A stretch of 64,000 bases of DNA from Nitrospiraceae bacterium (GCA_919902665.1 CAKKRK010000020.1:1-64000), one strand, 5' to 3'. Positions 8,153 through 17,349 are shown, counted from the first letter of the stretch. Numbers and translations are program-made. Notes: generated by a model not told the origin, from the letters alone.

Positions 8153-9262
8153 CTACGCCCTCACCATGGTGGCTTCTCCGAATCGCGCCACGAGTTTCGC
8201 GATCGGGTCATAGTGGACTTCCGCCACGTAGCGGTCTTTTCTGATCGGCTGTCCGTCTTCGTCGTAGAGATTCTGCGCCACTACATGGAGGATCACGTCG
8301 ATGGTCAAGGCCACCAGGCGCTTCAAGGTCGGCACATCGTAGGTCGCCGCCTGTTCATGCTCTTTGCACATGAAGACATAGCGTTCTGCTGCGAGGGCAC
8401 AGGACTCTGCGTGATAGGAGGTAATCGATCCACTGTGGCCGGTGGTGAGGAGTTTGAGGAAGTCGAACGCTTCTCCACCGCGCAACTCGGCGAGGAGCAC
8501 TCGGTCCGGCTTCATGCGGAGCGTGGAGGCAATCAATTCCGACGGTGTGATGGTTGCCGCTCCCTGTCCTCCTTTGGCGTACAAGAGATGCACTCGGTTG
8601 CCGTGCTGGGGGAGCAACAATTCGCGCACGTCTTCGATCGTGATGAGCCGTTCCTGCTCCGGGACCGCCTGACAGATCGATTTCATGAGCGTGGTTTTGC
8701 CGGAGCCTGTGTCCCCCACGACGGCAATATTCTTTTTTGCCAGCACCGCTGCCCGAATGAACCGACCCAATTGACGATCGGTCAGATACTGCACGAGCTG
8801 TCGCTCGATGGAATCGAGCTCGGCAGCGCGATGGTCCAGCGTCGTCGACTTGGCCCAGACATAGCGGTTGAAGGCGCCTTCCGCGTCATACTCGGCAAGT
8901 GTCTTGATCCAGGCGTTCGGGCGGCGAATCGAGATCGAGAGAGTGCCCAGTTCCACCGCGGGCGGCAGCACGATTTGCACCCGTTCGCCGTTGGGCAACA
9001 TGGCGGAGAGAATGGGGTGGTGCGGTCCGATCTCTTGCTCGGTCGCCGTTGCGATGGCCGTGGCGAGCGCGGTGAGTCGATCCAGGGTCAGGTCCGGTGA
9101 GCGGTGATGCTGCCAGGCTGCGCCGACTTCGATGTAGAGTTCCTGTGGCCGATTGACGACGATCTCAGTCGCGCCGGGGAGCGCGAGGTACTGCAGCAAG
9201 GGCCGCAACAACTCGCGCACCATCGTGTCGTGTGCGAGCAGGTCAGTGGGGATGCAGTTCAT
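8153..9262 (-). CDS. virB11: VirB11-family secretion ATPase
   Basis: A cytoplasmic hexameric ATPase that energises pilus assembly and substrate transfer. The start at 9262 (MNCIPTDLLAHDT) overlaps the virB10 stop by 20 bases; an ATG at 9223 is an alternative. The frame is open further upstream but there lies in antisense phase to virB10. The N-terminal domain contains GATEIVVNRPQELYIE. The C-terminal RecA-like domain has Walker A GDTGSGKTTL (about 182-191), the Asp box TIEDVREL, LLAELRGGEAFDFL and the His box TTGHSGSITSYHA. About 369 residues, normal for the family. Confidence 0.92.
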   Translation of the reverse strand: MNCIPTDLLAHDTMVRELLRPLLQYLALPGATEIVVNRPQELYIEVGAAWQHHRSPDLTLDRLTALATAIATATEQEIGPHHPILSAMLPNGERVQIVLPPAVELGTLSISIRRPNAWIKTLAEYDAEGAFNRYVWAKSTTLDHRAAELDSIERQLVQYLTDRQLGRFIRAAVLAKKNIAVVGDTGSGKTTLMKSICQAVPEQERLITIEDVRELLLPQHGNRVHLLYAKGGQGAATITPSELIASTLRMKPDRVLLAELRGGEAFDFLKLLTTGHSGSITSYHAESCALAAERYVFMCKEHEQAATYDVPTLKRLVALTIDVILHVVAQNLYDEDGQPIRKDRYVAEVHYDPIAKLVARFGEATMVRA

Positions 9263-10613
9263 AGACGGTGCTGAAATCCAAATCCCGCGCAACGAAGATC
9301 GTCCCGCGGTCGCCCTGATTCTTGTAGAGCGTGGGTTTGATGTTGATGGTGGATTGAAGGATGAGTTCCGCCATGCGATTCCCCGTCGTGGCGGAATGTT
9401 GATAGATCCCCAGACTCTGCGCGCCCCCGCCGCCGGCCTGCGTGGCGGTGGCCAAACCGATCCCGTCCTGTACGAGGGAGAGGAGAAAGGCCGCGCCCAG
9501 CCGGTCCCACCAATGGTTATCCACGACCCCCACCAATCCGGAGGTGCCGAGTGCATCGGCGGCCGGTGAATTGAGATTGATCACGACGCCAGTCGGAGTC
9601 TTAACCCTAGTCCAGAGGAGAAAGAGACGGCGCTGGCCCTGAGCCATCGTCGCCGCATATTCGCCGACCGCTTCTGATCCTCTTTCCAACAACACAACGC
9701 GACCGTTGTCACTGTACACATCGCTGTTCAGCACGCAGGTTGCCATGCCGGCGACTTCATTGATCACCCTCACGGTCAAGGCACAGTCGATCGTTCTGCC
9801 TTTCGGCAGTATGAGATTGCGATCACCCAGGAGACCGGCCTGGACTTTGGGGGTGTCCGATGGCGTCAGGAGCCCACCGATCGGACCGGCTCCACTGGCC
9901 GGAGGACCGGGTGGTGCCGCGAGACCGACGCTCGTCACGCCAATCGACGCTGGTGTCGAACTCCCTATGTCTGTCGCTGTACTGACCGGCATCGCAGATC
10001 CGCCCAACAGGCTCCCGGACCCCGTGTCCGGCTGTCTCCCGCCGCTGAGGAGCTCGCGGACTAAGGAGATAGCGGCGTCTGGTCCGGTTGCTGCTGGTTG
10101 AGTCCGGGGAACGTCCGACGCAGGGGAGTTCGTCACAAGGACCTCTCCACCAAATCGACTGGAAGAACGTCTGCCAAGTGATGGGTTGCCTGGTGTTTGG
10201 TCAGGAGCGAGCGCTAGTGGTTGGCTTCCGTCATCGATTCCTCTGTCGAGGGACGACCGTATCGCATGGTTAGCGGACGCGACAGGCGACTGGCTGGTCG
10301 AGCGCACGAGTGCTGCCGTGTGTTGCGGTGGCAGGGGGTCGGTCTCGAAGATCCGCTTGAGTCCGACCTGGGCCGGTTTGTTCTCCACCTTCGCCGCACG
10401 TTCCTCGTTGGTGGCTTCCGCTTTCCGCTTCGCACTATAGGTGTTCGCCGCGAACACGAGTCCCACCACGAGCACGATGGCCATCACGACCAGAAACGCC
10501 ACGCGCGCCGCAGTCTCGTTCCTGCCACCGGCCTGGTGATTGACCGACACAATCCCATCGACGATGGGAGGTTTCTGCTCAGTTCGATTGTTTGATTCGT
10601 GTGGTTGTTCCAT
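9243..10613 (-). CDS. virB10: VirB10/TrbI core-complex protein
   Basis: A 456-residue protein that spans from the inner membrane to the outer-membrane cap. A short cytoplasmic N-terminus is followed by one membrane segment (about 37-56, VAFLVVMAIVLVVGLVFAA) and a long Pro/Ser/Gly-rich periplasmic linker. The C-terminal TrbI-type beta-barrel domain contains KGRTIDCALTVRVINEVAGMATC, LLERGSEAVGEY, RRLFLLWTRVKTPTGVVINL and NHWWDRLGAAFL. The motif order and length match VirB10. It is coupled tightly to virB9 upstream (9 bases) and overlaps virB11. Confidence 0.93.
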   Translation of the reverse strand: MEQPHESNNRTEQKPPIVDGIVSVNHQAGGRNETAARVAFLVVMAIVLVVGLVFAANTYSAKRKAEATNEERAAKVENKPAQVGLKRIFETDPLPPQHTAALVRSTSQSPVASANHAIRSSLDRGIDDGSQPLALAPDQTPGNPSLGRRSSSRFGGEVLVTNSPASDVPRTQPAATGPDAAISLVRELLSGGRQPDTGSGSLLGGSAMPVSTATDIGSSTPASIGVTSVGLAAPPGPPASGAGPIGGLLTPSDTPKVQAGLLGDRNLILPKGRTIDCALTVRVINEVAGMATCVLNSDVYSDNGRVVLLERGSEAVGEYAATMAQGQRRLFLLWTRVKTPTGVVINLNSPAADALGTSGLVGVVDNHWWDRLGAAFLLSLVQDGIGLATATQAGGGGAQSLGIYQHSATTGNRMAELILQSTINIKPTLYKNQGDRGTIFVARDLDFSTVYELHPH

Positions 10614-10622
10614 GTTCGTTTC

Positions 10623-11555
10623 TCAACGCAGCGTCCTGGTGATTCCGGAGACAGTCGTTCCCTCGATGGCAGGCACTCCGGTCTTGTCGTAGGCGTCATT
10701 CCAGATGCCGACCACGGCCTCGCCCAAGCGCAACACAAACCGCCGTCCCATCCGCTGCACCACGGCGAGGTTCTTCTCCATGTGGAAATTGATGCGGGTT
10801 TCTTCACCCAACGGCGAGAGGTAGAAGATAGCGGGGATCTCGCGAATGGGAGGGAAGAGAAAATAAGTGAAGCGGCCGTCATCGAACACAAGCGCTGGCG
10901 CGATATCGTCGCCTCCCGGCAGCACCTCCATTGAATAGGACCAATTGCTCGGTTCTGGAGTAAAGGAGTCCAGCCGCTCGTTGAGGAGGTCGGCCTTCTC
11001 GCGAGCGTGCTTGGCGCGATGGGCCGAGGCTTGGATCGCCGTCAGCGCGGCAGGGTGTGGCGGGATCAGCGGATGTCGGAAGATCACGCGGTACATCGGC
11101 TCATCTTTTCTGCCTGACCTCTGCTTGGTGTTCTGCTTCCGTCCGATGCGATCGTCTCCCACGACGGTGAACTCCAGACTGTAGTCCCGCTTGTCCGTGC
11201 GAATCTCCAGATTGTTGTGCGTCGCCTGGTCCTTGGGCTTCACCCAGACCTGATTGCTGCCGACATCGGCCCTGATGCACCATTCCGTTTCCGGCTTGGC
11301 ACAGTCCGCGAGAAAGCCGCTGCCGGCGATGACGATGCGTTCGTCGTCTCCCAGCACAATGCGTGTCACGACACCACGGCGGACTGTGACACTGGTCACT
11401 TCGTCCTTCTGATAGGTCACGTACCGGACTCGTTGATCTCCATCGCCCGGCGCCGGAATTTCTGCCGCGTCCGATGAGGCTCCTGCACAGAGGAGGACGA
11501 CGGTGAGCCATGCCGTGATCGACCCTCGGTGTTTCTTCATCGCGTGCATGACCAT
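10623..11555 (-). CDS. virB9: VirB9/TrbG/CagX outer-membrane core protein
   Basis: A 310-residue secreted protein. AGGAAAGG precedes ATG 11555. The signal peptide (ITAWLTVVLLCAGASSDAAE) ends near residue 32. The N-terminal beta domain (RVRYVTYQKDEVTSVTVRRGVVTRIVL, DDERIVIAG) and the C-terminal domain (WSYSMEVLPG, DIAPALVFDDGRFTYFLFP, IPAIFYL, VVQRMGRRFVLRLG, VVGIWN) match CagX/VirB9. With VirB10 and a lipoprotein it forms the outer-membrane part of the channel. Confidence 0.92.
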   Translation of the reverse strand: MVMHAMKKHRGSITAWLTVVLLCAGASSDAAEIPAPGDGDQRVRYVTYQKDEVTSVTVRRGVVTRIVLGDDERIVIAGSGFLADCAKPETEWCIRADVGSNQVWVKPKDQATHNNLEIRTDKRDYSLEFTVVGDDRIGRKQNTKQRSGRKDEPMYRVIFRHPLIPPHPAALTAIQASAHRAKHAREKADLLNERLDSFTPEPSNWSYSMEVLPGGDDIAPALVFDDGRFTYFLFPPIREIPAIFYLSPLGEETRINFHMEKNLAVVQRMGRRFVLRLGEAVVGIWNDAYDKTGVPAIEGTTVSGITRTLR

Positions 11556-11563
11556 GTCCTTTC

Positions 11564-12331
11564 CTATTTCTTCTCGACCATCGACAGGACCGATGTCGGT
11601 TGCGTGATCGTGCCGATTTCCGCATCCACCCGATAGCCCGTCACTTTGTAGCCGAGCGGGTTCTGAATCAGGTCCTTTTCCTGCCCCTTCATCGTGTGGC
11701 GGTACTCGTAGGAAACCGTCGCGATGAAATACTGTGGTGGTTCAAGGCTGTGCGCGTCAGTCCGCTTCACCTGCTTCTCGAACCGCACCGTGGCCTTCGG
11801 TCCGATCGCATCGCTGTGGACCGTGACGCTCAAGACGTTCACGCGCCATTCGATGCCGGTCCCCAACTGCTTATCGCGGGCATGCACTCCGTCAAAGAGG
11901 CTCGCGTAGTCGCGCCCGATCTCGTCGGTACTCATCGCCAAGACCTGGTCGTAGTCGGCTTGGAGTAGCCGGTACGAGTAGGACTCCCGCGCGATCACGT
12001 ATTTTTGCGTCCAATGTTTATCGAGCAATTCCTGATACCCCAGCACGGTCCGATCATCCGCCGCGCTGACGAGCTCCACGTTGCCGGTGGCCCGATCGAT
12101 GGCGAAGACGTAGGGCACGGTGGTCTTGAACGGAGCCAGACAGGCGAGTCCTATTCCTAAGATCAGGGCCAGCCCGCAGGCGATGCCCGCAACCCACCAG
12201 GCCTTTCGTTCCGACGCCTCCAATCGCAGCCGCCAATCGGTATCCCAGTCCCGGCCTTGATCGTAGAATTGCGGTTCTTCGCCCGCGCTTACGAGTGAGG
12301 GATCCGTCTGCTTCTCCGTCATCGGTTCCAT
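11564..12331 (-). CDS. virB8: VirB8 inner-membrane assembly factor
   Basis: A 255-residue bitopic protein. After a cytoplasmic N-terminus containing FYDQGRDWDTDWRLRLEASERKAW comes one membrane helix (about 48-66, VAGIACGLALILGIGLACL) and then the periplasmic NTF2-like fold. Typical elements are FKTTVPYVFAIDRATGNVELV, the HWTQKYVIARESYSYRLLQADYD helix and PLGYKVTGYRVDAEIG at the end. A good ribosome site (AGGACAGGA) precedes the start. VirB8 nucleates assembly of the secretion channel. Confidence 0.92.
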   Translation of the reverse strand: MEPMTEKQTDPSLVSAGEEPQFYDQGRDWDTDWRLRLEASERKAWWVAGIACGLALILGIGLACLAPFKTTVPYVFAIDRATGNVELVSAADDRTVLGYQELLDKHWTQKYVIARESYSYRLLQADYDQVLAMSTDEIGRDYASLFDGVHARDKQLGTGIEWRVNVLSVTVHSDAIGPKATVRFEKQVKRTDAHSLEPPQYFIATVSYEYRHTMKGQEKDLIQNPLGYKVTGYRVDAEIGTITQPTSVLSMVEKK

Positions 12332-12359
12332 GTTCCTGTCCTCTGTCTGATGCGCAAAA

Positions 12360-13085
12360 CTACGGCGTCCAGGGAGCCATGTGGTTGAATGTCCGAGCGG
12401 TACCGGGGGCCAACATCTTGAGGACCCGTTCCTGCTGTTCCTGTTGCGCCGCTTTTTCTTCCGCCTCGATCATCGATTTCATCGTCAGAATCCGATTCGT
12501 GTCGTTGCTCACCTGAGCCTGCTCCGCGGCGATCCGGCCATTGAGTTCCAGAATCCCTTTTTCGTCCTCGGTCTGATTGATGCGGGTAGTCAAGGCCCGA
12601 ATCTGCTGCATCCGGCCGAGTAGCATCTGATAGGTGTTCGCGTAGTAGGCCTGACTTTGCGGTGTCTGGTTCAACATGTTTTGACAGATCCGCAAGGCAT
12701 CGCCGGTTTTGCCCTCGCAGTTGTAGATCATGCGATTGTGACGGATGATCTGGGCCGCTGCGGTCATGCCCTGGACCCCGCCGGACCGAATGGCGTGGTA
12801 GACGGCATTGACGTCGGAGGGGACGACCCCGGCGAGTGTCAGGTTGTTCATGAGACTGCCCATGTTACGTGAGCCCACGATCGCATTGATTTGTTGCTCT
12901 GCTTGGAGGATCTGCTGCTGCATCTGTTGGAATTGTTGGATCCAGGCCAGAGCCTGCACGATGGATTGCACGAGATTGGCCGTGTCGATGACGGGAATGC
13001 CTCCGGCTAGGAGTTTCGACATTGGACTCACGACGGTCATCACGATGATTGCCATCGCGATCAACGCGCGTTTTATGTGTGACAT
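12360..13085 (-). CDS. virB5: VirB5/TrbJ-like pilus-tip protein
   Basis: A 241-residue secreted, mostly alpha-helical protein. GGAG lies 6 bases before ATG 13085. The N-terminal signal sequence (IKRALIAMAIIVMTVVSPMSKLLAGG) is followed by the conserved GIPVIDTANLVQSI start of the mature VirB5/TrbJ family. Long Gln/Glu-rich coiled-coil helices then occupy about residues 45-70 and 150-225. VirB5 is a minor pilin placed at the pilus tip. Its gene follows virB6 here, the reverse of the Agrobacterium order. Confidence 0.85.
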   Translation of the reverse strand: MSHIKRALIAMAIIVMTVVSPMSKLLAGGIPVIDTANLVQSIVQALAWIQQFQQMQQQILQAEQQINAIVGSRNMGSLMNNLTLAGVVPSDVNAVYHAIRSGGVQGMTAAAQIIRHNRMIYNCEGKTGDALRICQNMLNQTPQSQAYYANTYQMLLGRMQQIRALTTRINQTEDEKGILELNGRIAAEQAQVSNDTNRILTMKSMIEAEEKAAQQEQQERVLKMLAPGTARTFNHMAPWTP

Positions 13086-13088
13086 GCT

Positions 13089-14135
13089 TTACTCCTTTCG
13101 CGAGACGCTATTGCGTAACCTCTCCATTGAGGTCCGTTGATAGAGGTCGCTCCCTGGCTGGGGATTCCCGGCAGGCAGCGCGCTCACCAGGGCACGGGCC
13201 GCCCCGGTTCGTGGTCCACTCAGGGATCCGCCGGTGGAGGCCAGGGCCAATGGGACAAACCGACTCAGACCGGACGTGACGCTGTGCAGGAGCAACATTC
13301 CACTCCTGGTGGCATCTCCGCCGGGGTTCCCCAACGAAAGGCCTCCGGCCAAACTCGCCCCCAGCGACGCGACATGGAGCAAGACATAGGCAGCGGTGAT
13401 GGAGAGAAACAGCAGGCCGACGACATCTGCCAGGATCGAGGTGGTTGAATAGGCACTCAGCACATGCAGACAGGCGTTCCGAAGGAGGCTCGCGAGAAAC
13501 GTGATGACCGCCATGATGAGGACATTGGTGAAGACGGCGACCAGCGCGCTGGACAGCCAATTCTCAGCGTACCGCTGCGTCACGGGAAACATCGCGCAGA
13601 AGATGAAGGCGGGTCCGACTGCGAGCAGCAGGGCGAGACTCACTTTCGCCACGAGAAAGAGGCCCATGGCGACAAAGGCCATCACAATGGAGGCTGTGGC
13701 GCAGATTGCGCCTGCAATGAACAGTGAGAATTGCGGGACCAATCCAGAACTCGCTTCGGTGAACAGCGTTTCCATCAACGTCGTGAAGGGGTCCGCCATC
13801 TGGTCGATGGTGCCTCCCATCGAGAGGACTCCACCGAAGGCTGAAGCAAAGGCCTCTTGAATCCCGTCCAACCCTTCCTTCACAAGACTCCGATATTGTG
13901 GCCCGTTCAATGTCAGCCCGGTGATGAGCGCCACGCGAAACCAGCGCCAGACGAGGGCGGTGATCGGTTCCTGCACGTCGCCGCGCATGACTTGGAAGCC
14001 GGTCCACATGACATAGAGCGTCATGGCCGTCACGGCAACCGGCGTGAGCACTCCGATAACGGCATCACTGGAGGTCACGACATAGTGGTCCAACGCGTTG
14101 TTGACCGACTGTTCGATGTAGGTTGCCATGCCCAT
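13089..14135 (-). CDS. virB6: VirB6/TrbL polytopic channel protein
   Basis: A 348-residue multi-spanning protein. Hydrophobic segments lie at about 26-47, 62-80, 133-158, 160-183, 195-220 and 230-262. The N-terminal pattern (Tyr-Ile-Glu-Gln, LTPVAVTAMTLYVMWTGFQVMRGDVQEP) and WRWFRVALITGLTLN are typical of TrbL/VirB6. The C-terminal tail is Gly/Ser-rich and ends in a polar segment. VirB6 forms part of the inner-membrane pore. It sits 9 bases after virB4 and 3 bases before virB5, so all are translationally linked. Confidence 0.88.
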   Translation of the reverse strand: MGMATYIEQSVNNALDHYVVTSSDAVIGVLTPVAVTAMTLYVMWTGFQVMRGDVQEPITALVWRWFRVALITGLTLNGPQYRSLVKEGLDGIQEAFASAFGGVLSMGGTIDQMADPFTTLMETLFTEASSGLVPQFSLFIAGAICATASIVMAFVAMGLFLVAKVSLALLLAVGPAFIFCAMFPVTQRYAENWLSSALVAVFTNVLIMAVITFLASLLRNACLHVLSAYSTTSILADVVGLLFLSITAAYVLLHVASLGASLAGGLSLGNPGGDATRSGMLLLHSVTSGLSRFVPLALASTGGSLSGPRTGAARALVSALPAGNPQPGSDLYQRTSMERLRNSVSRKE

Positions 14136-14144
14136 AGGGTTGCT

Positions 14145-16628
14145 CTACGCTCCTCTTCCGTTCTCCTGCCGGAGACGTTTCCGTGCCGCGATGCGTGCAT
14201 GGAACAGGGGCAGCCAGTCTGTGGGATCGTCACCCACGTCCGCTCGGATCTGATCCAGCAACGCCACGTTGTCCGTCGTGCCGGAGAGCACATTCAACAG
14301 ATCCGTCATGCCCCCCAGGTCGAATTGCACGATCGCCGAACTGTGGCCCTGCTTCACGAGAAACAGGCGGCTCGCTTCCCCCAGATTCTTGATGATGTGA
14401 AACTCCGCCTCCGTAACTTTGAATCCCTGCACATAGTCGTCATGGTCGGCGCGAGGATTGGGCAAGAAGATCTGCGTCACGCTCTGTTCGACCATCGTTT
14501 TGCCGATCGGGTGCCGCAGCACGTCGGAGGGCGATTGCGTCACAAAGACGCCGAGGCCGGATTGCTTGCGGATGGTCTTTTGTTTGTTGAAGGCGAAGTC
14601 CGCGAACAGCGGGTCTTGGAGCGGTTTCCAGAATTCCTCCATGACATAGATGAAGGGCTCGCCCGTGATCAGCCGTTCAGTCAGATGGAGCAGATAGGTC
14701 ATGATCGGGGTGCGCACTTCGGGATCATCCAGAAAGTCCGTATAGTCGTAGCCGAATAATCGTGCGTCGCTGATCTCGTGGGTATCTGTTGGGTTATCGA
14801 ACGCCCAGCCCAGCGCGTGACCACGGGTCCACCGCTTCAACCTCGCCCTTACACTCTGGTCGCCGGTAGCCGGCAGGTTCTGGCGGAGGAGGGACAAAGA
14901 ACGCAGGTCCGGTGAGACCGATTCACTCATCACCGTCCGCACGGCATGGCTGATCTCGCTCTGCTCTTTCGCGGTGAGCCGTGGAGTCTCATCACCAGGC
15001 AGTTTCACGAGCTGAGCCACGAGCTGTTCGCCGAATTGCCAGTTGTTGGGATTCGGTTCGAGCTGCAAGGGATTAAAGCCGGTCGGCATGCCGCGTTTCA
15101 GTGACTGATACGTCCCGCCCATGGCCCGGATGCCGATCTCCGCGCCGCGATCCTTGTCGAAGACCACACAGCGAAGGCCTTGATACTTGGTGGCGAAGGC
15201 CAGGAGAGATAATTCGAGTGCAGTCTTGCCCACGCCGGTGCTGCCGCAGATAAAGGTGTTGCCGGGGTACTTCTCGTCGCGCGAATCCCGGTCCTCCGGG
15301 GATACATGAAAATTGAAATAGTAGGGTTGTCCGCTCGGCGTCTTGAACAGGGCCAGGGCTTCGCCCCAGGGATTGCCCGCTCGTTTGCCGCGCGCAAAGT
15401 TGTGAAAGGGACTGAGGCAGACAAAGTTCCGGCTGGTGATGACGGCTTCGCGCGGCCGTAGACTCCAGTTGCCCGGGATCTGCGCGAACCAGGCACATTC
15501 GGGAATCACGTCGACACGCGCCATCTTGAACCCCGGTCCATCTTGAAAGACGGCCCTCGCCTCGGCGAGGGCGGTGCTGACCGATTCCATCGTGTGGCCG
15601 AAGATGGCCAGACTGTAGTGGTACTGGCCCAGGTCGATGAGCCCACTCTGCAGATCGTCCGCGGCCTGGTCCATCTGTTCGATCTCACGCGTCGCCGCGT
15701 CTTCCGAGGCGATCAAATGCCCTTTCTGGGTGGCGAGGGATTTGAGAGCCGCGCGTTTGTTGAGGCACGAAAAGCTCTGGGTCTCGATGTACTCGGCGTC
15801 GCTATAGAGGAGACCGTTATTCATGCCCGGCTCGGAGAACGGCGGGTATTCCTGCATGTCGAGGAACCCGGCGAATTTCTTCTCGCGCGGGTGCCAGATT
15901 TCCAGCATGCCCGTCCGGTCGCCGAAGTGCAGGCGAGAGGAGGGGAGGTATGAGGCCAGCGGCGCCCGCCGCAGCGGGATCTCCTCCCAAACGCCGTTGA
16001 TGAGGTAGCTCAGAAAGGCCAGCTGGTCGGAGTAGACGAAGTCCTGTTTCGTAGAAGTACCCAGACGTGTGGGTCCATAGCGACTCAAACTGGCTTCGAG
16101 CTGTTTGCCCATGTCTTCCAGAATGGTCAGCTGTCCGGCCTCGTGCTCTCGTCGTTGGACCAAGGTGCGCGTGGACATGCGAGTGAAGAAGCTCGCCACT
16201 TTGGACGGAAACGGTCGGTAGAGCAGGGACAGGTACAACTCCGTCGCCATTTGGCGGTGCTGGGTGAAGGACTGATAGTAGCGATCGCTCAAGGTTTGGC
16301 AGAACGGATTGGGCGAGGTACCGTGCAAGCGCTCGGTGACGACGCGCCGAATCTTGTGTGACCAGAGGGCGAAGGACCCGCCGCCCAACGATCGGAGAAA
16401 CTGGTGCAGCGCTTCTTTGCGCAGCAGGACTTCGGAACGGTCCGCTGTTTCGAACGTGATCCCGTCCAGTTTCCAGCAGGCCAGGTACTCGCCACCGGTC
16501 AAGGTGATGACGGTGGGCGTGATCGCCGTGCCCAGCGGGATATAGTCACTCGCGGGAATCTGCGCGGATGCGGCTTTTGTCAGAGCGGCTCTGGTTCTCA
16601 TCCTTTGTCTCTGTTCAGCCTGCTGCAT
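14145..16628 (-). CDS. virB4: VirB4 secretion ATPase
   Basis: About 827 residues; the frame is open further upstream but there it overlaps virB3 in antisense phase. The start at 16628 (MQQAEQRQRMRT) has GAGGTG about 12 bases upstream. The N-terminal domain contains SFALWSHKIRRVV and FFTRMSTRTL. The ATPase domain carries Walker A FICGSTGVGKTALE (about 458-470), LRCVVFDKDRGAEI, Walker B FIYVMEEFW (about 658-666) and a late VTQSPSDVL motif. VirB4 drives pilin extraction and substrate transfer. The length matches the family without fusion. Confidence 0.92.
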   Translation of the reverse strand: MQQAEQRQRMRTRAALTKAASAQIPASDYIPLGTAITPTVITLTGGEYLACWKLDGITFETADRSEVLLRKEALHQFLRSLGGGSFALWSHKIRRVVTERLHGTSPNPFCQTLSDRYYQSFTQHRQMATELYLSLLYRPFPSKVASFFTRMSTRTLVQRREHEAGQLTILEDMGKQLEASLSRYGPTRLGTSTKQDFVYSDQLAFLSYLINGVWEEIPLRRAPLASYLPSSRLHFGDRTGMLEIWHPREKKFAGFLDMQEYPPFSEPGMNNGLLYSDAEYIETQSFSCLNKRAALKSLATQKGHLIASEDAATREIEQMDQAADDLQSGLIDLGQYHYSLAIFGHTMESVSTALAEARAVFQDGPGFKMARVDVIPECAWFAQIPGNWSLRPREAVITSRNFVCLSPFHNFARGKRAGNPWGEALALFKTPSGQPYYFNFHVSPEDRDSRDEKYPGNTFICGSTGVGKTALELSLLAFATKYQGLRCVVFDKDRGAEIGIRAMGGTYQSLKRGMPTGFNPLQLEPNPNNWQFGEQLVAQLVKLPGDETPRLTAKEQSEISHAVRTVMSESVSPDLRSLSLLRQNLPATGDQSVRARLKRWTRGHALGWAFDNPTDTHEISDARLFGYDYTDFLDDPEVRTPIMTYLLHLTERLITGEPFIYVMEEFWKPLQDPLFADFAFNKQKTIRKQSGLGVFVTQSPSDVLRHPIGKTMVEQSVTQIFLPNPRADHDDYVQGFKVTEAEFHIIKNLGEASRLFLVKQGHSSAIVQFDLGGMTDLLNVLSGTTDNVALLDQIRADVGDDPTDWLPLFHARIAARKRLRQENGRGA

Positions 16629-16657
16629 CGAGAACACTAAGCACCTCAGCTCTTTCA

Positions 16658-16987
16658 CTATGAACGTCGTGTCTTCCAAGACAGGGGGCCATAGGAAATG
16701 GCGCCCCATGTCGCGCGACTCGGTCCATGCCGGAGTCGCATCCGCGCCCGCATCATCACTTGGCGCAAGCGCTGATCGTCCGTCTTCGTCGTCTGACGCA
16801 TCCAGAGCACGAGGGGAATCGCGATCAGGATAATCCCAAGAGAGACGTAGCCACTCACGAGGTAGTACAGCCAGACCGACACCAACAGCGTCAGGCCACC
16901 GATCAGAATCAGCGGCACGATCGGTACGCCGCCCAACATCGCGGGCCTCGTGCAACCGGTGAAGATGGGGTCGCGAAAGCCGTCCAT
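16658..16987 (-). CDS. virB3: VirB3 inner-membrane protein
   Basis: A 109-residue protein starting 1 base after the reconstructed virB2 stop. The opening GFRDPIFTGCTRPAMLGGVP is the conserved VirB3/TrbD start (DPLFxGxTRPxMxxGVP). A long hydrophobic hairpin follows (about 22-60). The last 25 residues are polar and Arg-rich. VirB3 assists VirB4 in pilus biogenesis. The gene order virB2-virB3-virB4 is standard. Confidence 0.9.
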   Translation of the reverse strand: MDGFRDPIFTGCTRPAMLGGVPIVPLILIGGLTLLVSVWLYYLVSGYVSLGIILIAIPLVLWMRQTTKTDDQRLRQVMMRARMRLRHGPSRATWGAISYGPLSWKTRRS

Positions 16988-16988
16988 G

Positions 16989-17349
16989 TTAGTTGATCAA
17001 CCAGGCCGCGATGCCCGCCGCGCCGCCCACCAAGATGCCGCCGATCACGACGTTACTCACGTCGGACCATTGGGCATGGCTAAAAGGCCATCTTGAACCC
17101 CGCCCACATGATGGCGACGGTAAAGAGTGTCACCGCCACACTCGTCAGGACCGTTTGTACGTTTTGCATCACCGTATTCACCTTGGTGATCTGGGCCCAG
17201 GCCGGGTCCGATTCCAACAGGACCGCCACCCCGAGTAGCCAAGAGGCGGCAGCGATCAGACGCCCATTCCCTCGGCCCACCCATCCCAAGGTCCCTGTCC
17301 CTGACACACGTTCTTTCCTCACATCCGCACCCGTCATCACGTCCTCCAT
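16989..17349 (-). CDS. virB2: VirB2-type pilin, one-base frameshift near the end
   Basis: As read, the gene stops at TAG (17080-17082) after 89 codons. The first part has the long charged leader, hydrophobic signal and AWA|Q cleavage site of VirB2 pilins, then a first membrane helix ending ...AIMWAGFKMAF. Directly downstream in the next frame lies SHAQWSDVSNVVIGGIL and VGGAAGIAAWLIN, exactly the missing loop and second helix, with a stop at 16989-16991. The shift occurs in a run of four T (minus strand, 17082-17085); three T would restore a protein of about 119 residues. ATG 17349 has AAGGAAGG upstream; 17337 is an alternative. The cause may be sequencing error, mutation or recoding. Confidence 0.82.

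Noticed and set aside
9263-9556. N-terminal extension of virB11 by 98 codons
   Set aside because: The extra region is in another phase of virB10 and reads as Arg/Pro/Ser-rich nonsense; VirB11 proteins begin near the GATEIVVNRP region.
16629-16955. N-terminal extension of virB4 by 109 codons, or a VirB3-VirB4 fusion
   Set aside because: The extension overlaps virB3 in a different phase, so it is not a fusion; virB3 is intact as a separate gene.
17082-17085. Programmed +1 frameshift in virB2
   Set aside because: UUU-UAG could slip, but the G-rich stretch upstream is about 12 bases too far compared with the release factor 2 site; kept only as an alternative in the finding.
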